DNA of 64,000 bases from Gordionus sp. m RMFG-2023 (taxonomy: Eukaryota > Nematomorpha > Gordioida > Chordodea > Parachordodidae): positions 56,583,561 to 56,647,560 of the forward strand of contig NC_088775.1 in assembly GCF_954871325.1 (NCBI RefSeq), read 5' to 3'. Each line of letters opens with the position of its first letter. The first letter of the stretch is position 1. Below the pieces are notes generated by a model. That model saw only the letters and a program-made list of their open reading frames with translations. It searched no databases and was not told where the DNA came from. Positions 22,920-34,700 of the stretch are shown piece after piece. A program made the translations under genes and the position numbers.

Positions 22920-24456
22920 TAGAGGTGAGCGTGGGCCTATTTTTGTATTCACGGCCCGCCTGCTCACGGTTGCAATAAAAAAATGCATGCCGCTTACCAC
23001 TAGAAAATTTTGACCCGACCCGCCCGATCATGAAAGGCAATATTTTAATTCACGCCCGAAAATTCACGATGTAAATTTTCAAAACTATTGCTATAATTTT
23101 ACACTTATTTTGAATTTATTTTATTTATTACTCTAATTTCATAATCCATATTAATAACTAAAAATAAATACAATCTGTAAATCGAATTTTTATTTAGAAA
23201 AATATGTCCATGTTTTTTTATTTCAATTATGTACGCCTTTCCTCTAATAAGAGATTAGCTACAGAAAATAACCTTTCACTAGAAGCTGAACTTGCCGGGA
23301 TGACAAAATTTTACTCGCTAATTTTCTCAAAAAAGGAAATGAATATTCCTGTTTCCAAAACTTCAAAATATTTTCTTGTTATTTGCCTTATGAGCGATGA
23401 ATCTTTTAAGTTCATCCTTACAGCTTTCATCGGTAGATGTTGATGTTTCATCAGAATCATCTAGAATTTTCTAAATTTTTCATTTAAAATATACGGTTTT
23501 TTATATCTGTATTTCAGAATAAGATTTTAAGAAACTCTGCATCATGATATATACAGAGTTGCATCTCGTTATTACAGCTTGTTTAAGGGTGTGGCTTACT
23601 CAAAAATACAAGGCATAATATTATTTAGCATATGACATATGAATGCTAGCGTTTCGTCAGCTTTGAATGCACTTATAAGATTTGCTCCGTTATCAGTCAC
23701 AACTAAACATTTAATTAAATAATTTTATACTTCTGTATATTCTTCTTTGAATTAACTACACTTTTAATATTGACGCCTGTTTATTTCCTCTGTGGCCAAA
23801 ACAAATGTTTTTAATTTAAAATCCTTAATGATAATATGTCACTGTAATGGTTAAAAAACTTCGATTTTTATAATCATCCGTCTAAAAATTAATTGTTATG
23901 GACACGTAATTATTATTGATCATGCTTATAATTTTAATTTTATTGTACATTTTTGGAGCTACAGTATTCATGAGAGTTTTCCGGCTCATAAATATACTTT
24001 ACATTTATTAACTCTTGGCCTAGCTTGCAAAAATCCTTCACTTTCTGTAACTGACTTTTCTGTAAAATGTTTAAGCAAAATTTAAAAAAAGTATCGCGAT
24101 AAAACACTTAAACATAAAAAGAAAATAGAAATAGCGGCATGATACCGGATGTTTCTATAAAATGAGAAGATTTTTTGTTTTTATAAATTATTCTTTTTTA
24201 AAAAAAGAACTAAATTAAATTAGAAAATATATATTATAATTATAAAATTGCAAATTTATATTTATGAAAAAAAAATTTTTAAATTAAAATTTCTGTGACT
24301 AAAGAGAAATTTATGTTCACGCCCGATCACGCCCGGGAAAATTTTTGGGAAGGGCTATCACGCCTAATAATTTAAAATTTATTCACACTCACGCCGTGAC
24401 CCACCGTGACACAATGGGTCATGCGTAATTTCTCGACCCACGCCCACCTATAGTGA
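22920..24456 (-). mobile_element. hAT transposon B, copy 1, internally deleted
   Basis: Ends TAGAGGTGAGCGTGGGCC and CCCACGCCCACCTATA with GTGGAGAT at 22912-22919 and again at 24457-24464 (the right copy follows GTGA, so the end has drifted by a few bases). The minus strand carries the hAT C-terminus: ELKRFIAHK, then SSERLFSV-like and LLEERRT-like words (complement of 23250-23440). The upstream transposase is mostly lost. The same family as 57882-61725; useful as an empty-site reference for the hairpin MITE there. Confidence 0.85.
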
Positions 24457-24748
24457 GTGGAGATATCTCAAATTCAGGGATTTATCCCTTGAGTAACTTT
24501 TAGAAAATTTGCTATCTCTCCCTAAAAACATATGGCGATTCCCTCCTCCTTGGCTCTTATGTCTTTTTTCCGAGTATACAAAAAAATGAAAATCCTAAAT
24601 AGGGTAAATCAATTCCTCTTCTAATTTAAATTTAACTTATAACGTAAATTTCTGAAATAACAATTTAATGAAATATATTGATAGTGTATCATAAGAAAAC
24701 AAATGGGTAATAAAAGAAATTATTTTAATCTTTAAAATCGGCATTTAA

Positions 24749-26154
24749 CTCTTTCATTCACGCCAGGCCAAAGCATAACCCACCACTTTTTCCAAATTTT
24801 TGCATAAAAGTAAAAAATTTAACCCACCTTTAAATGTATTTATTTCATTTCTACATATACTTAAAACATTATTTTTTTATAATGATGTTTATTTAATGTT
24901 TTTTAAAATCTCGTTGAAATTCATCATATTGAAATTTTTATTCGAATATTTTCCAGATTTTCCCTAAATGGATATTATAAAAATTCATATTTCTAAAAGT
25001 ATTCAATTAGTTATTGTAACATTTTGTATCTATTACTTCAACATTGATTTATATAACCCATTCTTTTAATATATAATGCATCCTATTAATAATAATTATA
25101 TTATTTATAATGGGTTTCAATGAATCCCACTATGCAGAATGTCATCCACTGATGAAAGTAGATTATATTGATGAATACTCAGCCTCAGAAGAAAATTTTC
25201 CCCTTGTAAATTTATTATATACTCCCAAATATTAGAAAAATGATCCTCAATAAATATCCACACCACATATTGACGTTAATAAACTTATGGACCGAAAATC
25301 CATAAAAAATAATTCAATTATTTGGATTTTTTTCCCGGAATTTTTGACATTTCAAGCTAATTTATATGCCCTAAAATATGTAACGGTAAAATAAATATTG
25401 TTTTCATTGGTATTTATAGTTATTATTATTATTTTATAGATTTAAATCTGCCAATTTGAAATTGGAATTTTTTTCAGCGCTTGTTAATGGGGATGAAAAA
25501 AATACCAGCCTCCTGGAATTATTGGAACTTAATGTTCGATTTCCATGATGAATATATATCTAAACTAATGCCTGTATAAGTTTGAATGGTTGCTTATCCA
25601 TATCCATAAAAACTATAATACTTAGACAACTCAATGCGAATCTTCTGATTTCGATAAACTTTACCAAGCCCTACCATGTATGACTAAGAATAACTTTAGA
25701 ATGGCTGTATGCTGGCAGAAATGATAATTTATGTGGACAGCTTATCGGCAGAGTCCAGCCATATCAAAAAATAAAAAGAAAGTGCCTTTGGATATTAAGA
25801 GATGTGCCGCCTCACATTTACCTATAAGATCAGAGCAAAGGAGAAGAAGTTCTCATTGTTCAACAGTTATCGATGAACATCGTTCAGACTGAATAAGCTG
25901 GGTTTGTGATGTGTCGTTATGTATATCTTAGAGTCGATGTTTTAAACAATATCATGATAAAATCATAAATATGTTTATATGCACAGTTAGATAGCAGATG
26001 TACCACTTTTTTTGTAATATCTTATGAAATATTAAAAATAAAATTATAACGAAATTATGAGGTTTTTGTTATATGTTTTCATTATTTTGAATAAAAATTT
26101 TATTGCAAAATTGGACTTTTTGGATCTGATCATAAATTTATGTGCATGAAAGGG
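24749..26154 (+). mobile_element. piggyBac-like element 2, decayed
   Basis: TTAA (24745-24748) then CTCTTTCATTCACG; right end TGCATGAAAGGG then TTAA (26155-26158): inverted ends and TTAA target typical of piggyBac. Inside, an acidic N-terminal stretch (YIDEYSASEENFP, ~25157) and a C-terminal cysteine region (RSEQRRRSSHCS ~25830, SWVCDV ~25895) remain. The catalytic core is not readable. A different subfamily from the element at 9420. Confidence 0.78.
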
Positions 26155-26158
26155 TTAA

Positions 26159-27189
26159 AATATCCTTAATATATTTACTTAGTAAAAATTTGCTAAACAG
26201 TGAATATGAAATGATTAAAAATATAATAACCGAAAGATTAGAAAAAATAAAAATTAGGCTCTCCTTTGTGATGGGTGGACAAATATAAGGGAATGGACAG
26301 AGTTTCAAACTGTTAAGTATAAAGGTTCGGTTCATTCCCTAAATTAAAAGCAAGTATTATTATAAAAACTAATTAATAAATAATGTATATAAGAATAAAC
26401 TTACTAATTTAGCCAAAAATAGTTTTGTAAGATAACTGTTTTAAAATTACTTCTTATTTAATTAATTAATAATTTTCCTAATCTCTATTAAATTGAGTAT
26501 ATAAAGAAAAACAATACTAGATATTAATTAATATGAAGAAAATGGCGGTTTAATTGTATATAAAATTTTTTAATTTGAATGAAAATCACAAATTTAAATT
26601 GCCTCCAAGGAAAATTAAAATTTCAAATGTAGGCTAATAATTTAAAAAACCGTTATGAACCTTAAAATAGTTATAACCCTTCCGTTCGCTCTTTTTATAT
26701 TTCTTCATAACGGTTCGGTTACGGTTCAGAAAATTATAACGGTTAGTTTCGGTTTCGCGGCTCGTGGGAATGCACTAAAAATTTCATTATAGCACCCGAG
26801 CCCCATATTCTATAAATCAATTGAAACAGGGACCTATGCATACGGGGAAATATATATCTATTGAAGAAATAGAAAACACAACAATTAACACCATAATAAC
26901 TGATAATGCAATATGAAGAAAGCACAGGTACTTCTAAGAAATAAATATCTAACATCGAATACACAGGGTGTGCATCCCATGGACTTAATTTGTTTATAAA
27001 GGATCTAGAAAATAAAATGTTGCCAATTCAAATTTTAGTAACAAAAGCTCAAAGTATTATATTATATGAAAATCAAACATTCTTTTACCCACATTTAAGA
27101 AAAACAAATACTTAAACACAAAAATAGGATTGATTCCAAAGTTGTCTAACCAACGGTTTTGATAATTAATAGCCTGTTAAAAGAGAAAG
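26159..27189. repeat. AT-rich intron with a GGTTCGGTT-family fragment
   Basis: 26320-26340 (AAAGGTTCGGTTCATTCCC) and 26675-26770 (AACGGTTCGGTTACGGTTC, GCGGCTCGTGGGAATG) resemble the ends of the element at 57094-57625. Probably a decayed relative about 26270-26775. The remainder is featureless. Confidence 0.5.
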
Positions 27190-27421
27190 ATATTTTGCAG
27201 TTCGCGATATTGTCTTATAAAGGTTCGCGATAAAATCTGAATCGACATGGAACAAAAAAAATGATTCTGAAAATTTAGTAAAATAAATTTTCTTGTTAAT
27301 AAAAATTCTTAGTTTTTCAGATATTTGTAAAAATTTAATTTAAAAAAAAGGTGTTATGATGCTTTTACGAATTGCCTAACAATAAATATTTCCTTATTTG
27401 TATGATAAAATAGGGAGTAAA

Positions 27422-27490
27422 CACATAACCCCCCCCCCCACCCTTCATCGCAAATTTGCCAGTTCTCGTAAATATCATTTTTAGCTAATA
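27422..27490. repeat. dispersed C-run repeat, copy 1
   Basis: A run of C followed by CTTCATCGCAAATTTGCC and GTAAATATCATTTTTAGC; the same arrangement with GTGAATATCATTTTAAGC lies at 63236-63330. Confidence 0.6.
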
Positions 27491-27544
27491 TCTCCTGAAA
27501 ATGAAAACGGCTTTAAATCAGAACTTGAACATCTTAGAATCGAA

Positions 27545-27830
27545 CAATTTGTCATTTGCCTCGCATCAAATCTAGGTATCCAGAAAATCGGTTTATAATA
27601 TCTAATCCTTTAGCAACTTCATTATATTTCAAATTAAATCCACAATATCTTAGGCCGGTCAAATATATGAACAGCGTAATGTATGTCCTAGCAATAAAAT
27701 CTTTTCCAGTTTTTATAAATTGTTCAATCCCTTTAATTTCGCTCTCTAAGTGATCTGTCTAATATGAATAAATGCTTGAGGAACGTCAGATAAATTGGAT
27801 TCCATTACCTCTATTTGTATAAAAATGACT
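27545..27830 (-). pseudogene. unidentified protein-coding remnant
   Basis: Minus strand: MESNLSDVPQAFIHIRQ (from ~27821), then after one frame change ESEIKGIEQFIKTGKDFI, ARTYITLFIYLTGLRYCGFN and LDIINRFSGYLDLMRGK ending in a stop near 27545. Composition and amino acid use look like real protein, and the position between inverted TATCGCGAA clusters suggests a transposon-borne gene. It is not part of Rabex-5, because exons A and B join without it. I do not recognise the family. Confidence 0.5.
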
Positions 27831-28436
27831 GTTTAAAAAACCTTCACTATCAAGAAGAGTATATTTTCTATCTATATTGCCAATGTCGAGAATTTTTTAT
27901 AGCAAAAGCCTTATCGCGAACAGAATACATTATATCGAAGCTTTTATTGCGAATCAATAATCGATAAAATTATACAGCGAAGTCAATATCGCAAAACCTA
28001 AAACAAATATCGCGAAGTCAATATAACGATAATAGCTAATAGTGACTATTTAATTTTGAAACGACCATATAAATTAACTTATATTTTAAGAAAATAGTTT
28101 GGAAAATCGATTCACCGATAGAGTTTTTTATTTTCTTTTTACCTTAATAAATTTATATTATGATATTTTTACAAAAATTACTATTGGAATATAATTATTT
28201 ATGCTACCCGGCCCTATGCCTTTCTAAGTCATTCAAATCAGATGACTTAGAGTGAGGATTTAATACTCTTAGGTTTCATTAATTACCTAAATAGAACTCG
28301 TTTGCTAAAAATATTTACAAGCCAGTTCTCCTAAGGCTTAAATTTCTTAAAGCAAAAAATGTATAAATAAGTAAGGTTAAATAAATAAACAATAACCCGT
28401 TTTGCCTTGTGTCCCGATATAGAAACTAGAGGTATG

Positions 28437-29572
28437 CAAGGCCCGACTTAGCCGCAGTTTTTGCGCAGGTTGCCTGTCTCAGCCCTTTAAATTTTCTATC
28501 CCGCCTTGCCTGTTTTTAGCCAGCCGATTAAAAATTTACGAAAAAAAAAGATCCGGCCGCCCGTTAAATTTTCCTAAAAGTCTGCTGCAACCCAAATTTT
28601 TTTGTATGAATTTTCTACACATCTTTAATATCTATATCTAACCCTAATATCAATTAGGGCTTTTATATCTCTCCTCTATGGCTATCTATTTTTACAGAGA
28701 CCGTTATATAAATCATTGTGATTGATATCTGTATTGTGTATTTGTTATAGGATTATTATACCTAAAACGAATTATTTATTATTCGATTTGATTCGCATTT
28801 GATGAATATGAATAACAAAATTAAATATGAATAAAGAAAATATATTATTTGTCGAATAATACATTTTTTTTAAACTTTATTTGTACATATTTTAAATTTT
28901 AATAATATAATTTTTAAAGAAGATTTTACCTCAAATTCTAAATATATTTAGTATAAACTCCTTTATGAGTGAACTTTTTATAATTTTCATGCACAAGTAA
29001 TCTTTCAAGATGAAATTACAATTTTTTTTAAAAAAAATATCCATAGATGCATTCAAAAAAAATTATTTTTAAAAATATTTTTGAATTTAATTTTAGAATC
29101 GAATATTCGACGAATCAAATCGAATGTTTTTATTATTCTTACGAATACAAATTAGCAATTATTAGATTCATATGAATAGTAATAATACAATTATTTGATT
29201 CCAAAATATGAATCGAAACAAATATTCGATTCAATTCGTATTTTTGTAGGTATAGTATCATAAATAATTTGTTTAATTTCTTGTTAATAATATATTATTT
29301 ATTGATTTGGTATTCTAGTTAGACAGGTCTTAAATATAGACATTAACATATTCATATAGTAAATATTAGCTTAAAATTCAAAAAAATCAAAATTCAGAGA
29401 TTTGCGATATTCTGCCTGATTTATAAATATAAATTATCATACGCAGCTAGGTCCAATTTTTTTTATCTAATTGCCCGGCCCGAAAATTTATGCGATTAAC
29501 GACCTAACCCGATAATGACTTTCCCCCCGGCCCAGCCCAGTTTAATTATTTGCCCGGACTTTATAGATCTAA
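28437..29572. mobile_element. hAT-like MITE, GGCCCG family, with a nested MITE
   Basis: Ends TAGAGGTATGCAAGGCCCG and GCCCGGACTTTATAGATCTA are imperfectly inverted. Subterminal GCCCG/CCGGC words (28540-28600, 29465-29555). No coding. A TATTCG-rich element (28760-29251) is inserted in the middle. Relatives at 48790, 53855 and 62612. Confidence 0.55.
28760..29251. mobile_element. TATTCG-rich MITE
   Basis: Inverted ends ACCTAAAACGAATTATT and AATTCGTATTTTTGTAGGT; both arms carry ATTCGATT and GAATATG words. 492 bp, non-coding. Related fragment at 3190-3395. Confidence 0.6.
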
Positions 29573-30474
29573 TTCTATTTTAATTTAATTTTTTTCCCTT
29601 GTATTTTGCTGGATAGGGGGGGGGCAGGCCTGTAAATTTTCTTAGCATAAGAGTTCTATATAGGCAATATCAAATGAAGGATAATTTAAAAAATTGAGCG
29701 CTAAATCGTCACTCTAGTCCTCGAATCTAGGTCATGGGAGGGGGGGGGGTCTAAAAAAATTTCAAAATTTTGACAAGGATATTTAAATAACAGATAATAA
29801 GAAGTTGTATTTAAAAATTGACTATGATTTATATTCTGATATTAATAGGAGTCTTTGTCAATTTCCTTATTTAAATTATTTCAAATGGAGAACAAATAGT
29901 AAAAGATAGTTTAAAAAATTTTTTTAGGCCCAACTATAGATCTGCCATACTCTAAAAGTGAATTTGCGAGATTTTTAATGATTAAAATATAAAAAATGAG
30001 ATTAAGTGCGATACTATTAATTATAGCTAAAAAATTTCTAAAAAATTTGAAAGTGTTCGCCAACGTTCATTGCTAAAAATAGAAAGCGTTCACGTTCGTT
30101 CAAGACTTTATAAAAAAAAATTTTAAATTTAATTTAATATAAATAAATACCATATACTATACTTTTTAAAACAATATATTAGCCATGTTTAAAATTAATA
30201 GTTTCGAGTGAATAAAAATTATTTTTATTTATTTTAAAAATATTTCTTATTATTCTTAATATATAAAAACTGTTAAATATATATATCATAGAACTCAATT
30301 ATTTATAAATACCTTAAATAGTGTTCAACTATCAAAATATGAAACCCTTGATAAATTTAAAAATAGCGAAATTTCAAATAATCACACTAAAAATAAATAT
30401 ATTCAAAAAGATTTTAACTATATTATATCTATCTATATGCATATAATATTTAATGATTTTTACTTTATGAATCT
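29573..30474. other. AT-rich intron with two G runs
   Basis: Runs of ten or so G near 29618 and 29740 (similar to the C-run repeat). CGTTCACGTTCGTTC near 30085 looks like the end of another hAT-type MITE. 30165-30220 is the inverted partner of the repeat near 21150. Confidence 0.4.
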
Positions 30475-30482
30475 ATTATAAT

Positions 30483-30706
30483 TAGTGTTGTTAAACGGCT
30501 CGTTTTGAGCCGATTTTTAAAAACAGCTAACTCAATATTTCATCAAGAATAATATTACGCAAGCATGAAGATTTTGTTTGTAGGAGGAACAAAGGTTTGG
30601 ACAACTATTAGGGAAATTCAGAGGTTTAGGCAATATTTTTCTCGGCTAAAATATTGAGTTAACCATTTTCAAAAATCGGCTCAAAACGAGCCGTTTAACA
30701 ACACTA
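30483..30706. mobile_element. complete MITE, TAGTGTTGTTAAACGG family (hAT-like)
   Basis: 224 bp. The first and last ~55 bases are nearly perfect inverted repeats (TAGTGTTGTTAAACGGCTCG ...). Flanked by a perfect 8-bp duplication ATTATAAT (30475-30482, 30707-30714). Reference copy for fragments at 18921, 46879 and 53155. Confidence 0.95.
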
Positions 30707-30714
30707 ATTATAAT

Positions 30715-31245
30715 AATCATCATAATTTAATAATGAATAAGGCTGTGCCAATTTAAATATCGGATCGAGCCGATATCTTTTATTGTTCTTCGTTATTTTA
30801 TGATACCTATATATAATATATTATTTATGAATTCGTAATAATAGATTAATGAAAGAAACTATAATACAATATCAGTAAATATTCAAATAAAATAAACTAT
30901 GACCGGAAAAAATTTTTGTTTAATGTTTAAAAAAAATTATTAAAAATTTTACAATATTTTTTGTTATATTTTCTGCAACAAGAAAAGGATTTAAAAATAT
31001 CTAACGACTAGACCTGAATATTCATACATCATTCAAAATTACACAAACATTAAAAATATTAATTTTTTTATGGACAGTTTTAAACTACCCTAGTTTGTTT
31101 ATTGCGAGCCTAATTGATGTTTTTTGAGTATCCTTCTAATGTATAAACTTAATATATTACGATTATTGTTCATTTTCTGTATATATGTTTTACTATTTTC
31201 GCCATTATATTATTCTATTCATTTGTGATTCATACTTACCAAATT
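30715..31245. other. AT-rich intron, one hAT-end fragment
   Basis: 30745-30790 (GGCTGTGCCAATTTAAATAT, CGGATCGAGCCGATA) resembles one end of the CCGAT-family hAT elements. Otherwise featureless. Confidence 0.4.
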
Positions 31246-31249
31246 TTTA

Positions 31250-31640
31250 ATGGTGAAACCGCTAACATCCAGAAATCCTTCAACAACTAGGGAAGACCCA
31301 CTCACCAATATGCTTATGCCACAACTCAGGAGCGGGCCCTGCAACGTAAAATGCGCTCTCATGCAATTGTGGTCGACCACTCGACCAGCCTAGCACCTCG
31401 ATCACACATCCAGCTAGCCTTGATGAGATGGCAACAGCGATTGCGACAATTACCGAAGAAATGCGAACCTTAAACACACTGATTCACAGAAGACCTCCTA
31501 TGTCAACCTCAATAGCAAGATCCAATGATTGAGGCCACGGAAATCTCTTCACCATCAAGTTAGAGCGCTGATGAATGCGAAAGCTCAATCTTCAGATCTA
31601 GATCTCTTTGTCCCAAAAAAGTAAAAAAGGAATTAGATTT
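31250..31640 (+). pseudogene. unidentified repeated ORF starting MVKP, copy 2
   Basis: Starts MVKPLTSRNPSTTREDPLTN and extends beyond copy 1 with a basic tail (LCPKKVKKELDF). The middle reads SLDEMATAIATITEEMRTLN, a likely coiled coil. It ends about 85 bp before the left LTR of the LTR element but lies outside it. Could be a gag- or ORF1-like remnant; broken. Confidence 0.5.
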
Positions 31641-31725
31641 TATAATTTGATGACTTTTTGTTTTTTTAAATATATTCAATCAATAAAATTTGGAGTTAAA
31701 AATTTATTAATTTTAGTTTTAGAAT

Positions 31726-31834
31726 TGTGTTGGTTAATTGTTAGAGTTATAAAATAGCGTTGTACTGGTAGAGTTTTTTTATAGTATATAATTTTCACAA
31801 TAACGGTTAGTTTTTTTATAGTGTATAATTATCA
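31726..31834 (+). repeat. left LTR
   Basis: TGTGTTGGTTAAT ... TATAATTATCA. Contains an internal near-duplication (TTTTTTATAGTATATAATTT, then TTTTTTATAGTGTATAATTA). Confidence 0.8.
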
Positions 31835-32470
31835 TAATGGTGCCGTGACCGAAACTTACGGGGAATGTCATAGCGTTGCATTAAGAAATTATATTTAAAG
31901 CGGTTAACGTGACCTAAAATGGGGAAAATTATAGTGTGGTTAGTTAATAATTATCGAGGTATTGACAAAAATGTGGTGTTAATTATTTTTTTTAAATATG
32001 TAAGGGTTTAAAAAAGTATTGTTGAAATTTTTGAGTTTGTTATTGAATTAAATTGGAGTTAACGAAATATATATAGAGAGCAAAACGCGATAGTAAAATA
32101 CAATTGTGAGAGAGATTTTATTAATAGATAAACATATAAGTGAAGAAATTTAGAGTAGTGCTGAAGGGGATAATAGTGGACTAAAGTGAATTTTGTGTAG
32201 GAGCCAAAATTATAAATTAACGAGGAGAACGAGAATTTTAAATTAACGAGTGCAAAAACTAATGTAATGGCGAAAGTTTAGAATAATATTGCTAAATAAA
32301 ATAGCGTTAAAAAAAAGCGAAAATGGCAAGTGCTGGAAAATATATTTTAATATATAGCTATGTGGCGAAGCTAAAAAAATTTTCAAAATAACAAGGCGAT
32401 CGAGTTCACAAGAGATAGCAAATTTTTTTAAAAAAAAGGAGCGAGGTAAATACTAATGGGTTAAAATAAC

Positions 32471-33810
32471 CAGGGATGTGAACCCTTCGACAAAAAAAAG
32501 GGTCCGGGTCCGGTAATATTAAAAAGGACCCGGGTCCAGAGTTCGGGTCCGGGTTCAGAGGAAACATAAAAATAATGACTCAAAATAAGACTTTTTTTCA
32601 TTCATTTTTTATTATACTTTAATATATACACATTTAAAATTCGAAATGAGATAATTTATATTTTAAATATTTTATTCAATCGCACAATCATGATATCTTC
32701 TAAAATATCATCCTTCAGATTTCCACGTAAATTAGTCAACGATGAAAATCCACGTTCTACGCTTACCTAAAATAGATAGTCATTTTTATAATACATAAAT
32801 TATTGTACTTGTGTCGCCGGTACAGCAATGACGATTCTAGAAAAGGTATATTTGAAGAATTTTCCTCCCAGAATTTTATGTTTGCATCTCTATTTATTCT
32901 CATAACTTCCGAGAACTTTTCTATTAAAGATACAATAGATATTTTTTGCTCCTTTCTATCAGATGATAATTTAATATTTTTTTTTATCTATCTAATATTA
33001 AAATTTCCAGATCATCAATATCGTTATCATTATCAATGTTATCGCTACAACCAGCAGATATTGTTGTAACCACCAATGTATTGTAAATAATAGAGTTTTG
33101 GGTATGCCATAAATCTTCAAGATGGTCTGTAGCCATTTGTTTTTGCTCACTACTTAATAAAACCTGATATCGCGGGTCTAAATATATCGAAGCATATACA
33201 ACACTATTTTGTAAATATTGTTGCTCTCTTATTTTCGTATTTTCTAATACTTCATTTGAAAAAGAACTTGTTAATCTCCTTAACTCTAATCGACATCTTA
33301 ACCATATGCCATAAAAATCCGATAAACATAATTGTTCTGCTTGCACTCTCTTAATGTTGTTATTTTTAAAGGAACCAGCACACTAGTAAGCTCTTTTACT
33401 TGATTCCAATCATCTTCTGACAAAATGATTTCACATGCTCCTGTGATAAAATCATTACAGAAATCTTTCAAACTTAATAATCGCTCTAGCATCATACATA
33501 TAGAGGACCAACTTGTTGTGCAATCTAAAATTGCCATTTACATTTTCATGGATTTTAATATTCTAACAATTGTGGGAATTCTTAAATATTTTACAACATC
33601 CCTTGCTTTATTAATTATAGTTTTAAGTGACTATTTTTTAGGGAGATTCCACGAAAAAAATTAATAAAATTATATTTACATTAATTTTAAAAAAATAAAA
33701 ATTTTTAACACCCTGAACCCTTGGACCCTTCACTTTTTAAAAGGGTCCGGGTCCGGTTCAGCCAAAATACGAGGGTCCAGGAGAATTCAGGGTCCGGGTT
33801 CACATCCCTG
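32471..33810 (-). mobile_element. hAT transposon D, copy 1, deleted
   Basis: Inverted ends CAGGGATGTGAACCC and GGGTTCACATCCCTG, with subterminal GGGTCCGGGTCC repeats, flanked by a perfect 8-bp duplication AAAATAAC (32463-32470 and 33811-33818). 1340 bp. Minus-strand transposase: MAILDCTTSWSSICMMLERL and EDDWNQVKELTSVLVPLKIT (33298-33537), then CLSDFYGIWLRCRLELRRL and VYASIYLDPRYQVLL (32984-33346), the middle of a ZBED-type hAT transposase. The N-terminus and the hATC domain are gone. Confidence 0.93.
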
Positions 33811-34249
33811 AAAATAACACGTCGAAGAATAAAATAATTTTTAAAAAATGAGTTGGCTCCAAATAGGAAAAATATTCACGAAATTAAGATTGGCGATAAA
33901 TATTATGGGAGGAAAATTTTTCTTTATAAAAGAGGGGGTTTCTAAAAAAGAGTGATGATTTAAAAGAATATAATTAAGATAAAGGAAGATGCTAAAAAAA
34001 AATTTTTTAAAGTAGACATATTTTTTTTACCTTTAATTTGGAATAAAAATGTGAAGGAATAAAAACATGATGGAATATTAGAAAAGATTGGGTTGATTAA
34101 AAATAAATTTTAGTGAGAGAAAAAAAAATTAATTTGGAACGTATTTTTGGTTAATTGAGTAGAATATAACAGAGGGTTGGATAAAAAAATTTTTTTAAAA
34201 AAAAATAATGAATTCAAGGTTAAATATTTTTCTTGGTTTAAAAAGGCGG

Positions 34250-34505
34250 ATTGAGGAGTATTCGGGGGGACTCATTGGGGGGGGGGGGTATTCGGGGGAT
34301 TCATGGGGGACTTATTGGGGAGTATTAGGGGGATTCATGGGGCAGTATTCAGGGGGAATCATTGGGGAGTATTCGGGGGGATTCATTGGGGAACTCATTG
34401 GGGAGTAATTAAGGGACTCAATGGGGAGTATTTGGGGAACTCGGAATATTCGGGGGATTCATTGGGGAATATTCGAGGGATTCATTGGGGAATAGGGGGG
34501 TTGGA
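34250..34505 (+). repeat. G-rich minisatellite
   Basis: About a dozen degenerate units of 18-24 bp built from GGGGGATTCATTGGGGAGTATTC. Runs of four to ten G every 8-12 bases. Lies inside the LTR element. Frames across it (GEYSGGFIGE repeats) are by-products of the repeat, not genes. Confidence 0.92.
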
Positions 34506-34514
34506 CTGAATATG

Positions 34515-34700
34515 TAGGTTGAATTTTAAAAGGAGAGATACAAAGGAGATGTTTGAAATTCCGTAAAAGTTTAATTTATTGAGATGAATTTTATAGGGAG
34601 AGATACAAAAGAGTTGTTCGAATTTTGTGTAAAAGTTCAATATATTGGAATGAATTTTAAAAGAGAAGGATACAAAAATGGTGTTTAAAATTTCGGTAAA
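34515..34700 (+). repeat. three diverged ~85 bp tandem units
   Basis: Each contains GAATTTTAAAAGGAGAGATAC followed by a TTTGAAATTCCGTAAAAGTT-like stretch, directly after the G-rich array. Confidence 0.7.

Larger units (their letters stand above)
27190..28020. repeat. element with clustered TATCGCGAA motifs
   Basis: TTCGCGATA occurs near 27208 and 27231; the inverted form TATCGCGAA or close variants occurs at least six times between 27909 and 28018. The inverted placement around a central 600 bp suggests the subterminal binding sites of a DNA transposon. Family unknown; no precise ends or duplication found. Confidence 0.5.

Noticed and set aside
27545-27830. Additional Rabex-5 exon (FIKTGKDFI resembles the helical-bundle FHKTGQEIY)
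   Set aside because: It lies between exons A and B, which already join without a gap, and the helical bundle should precede exon A; the likeness is a few residues only.
34208-34509. Gly/Trp-rich frames resembling a silk or RNA-binding repeat protein
   Set aside because: Produced by the G-rich minisatellite in several frames at once; no start context or flanking coding sequence.
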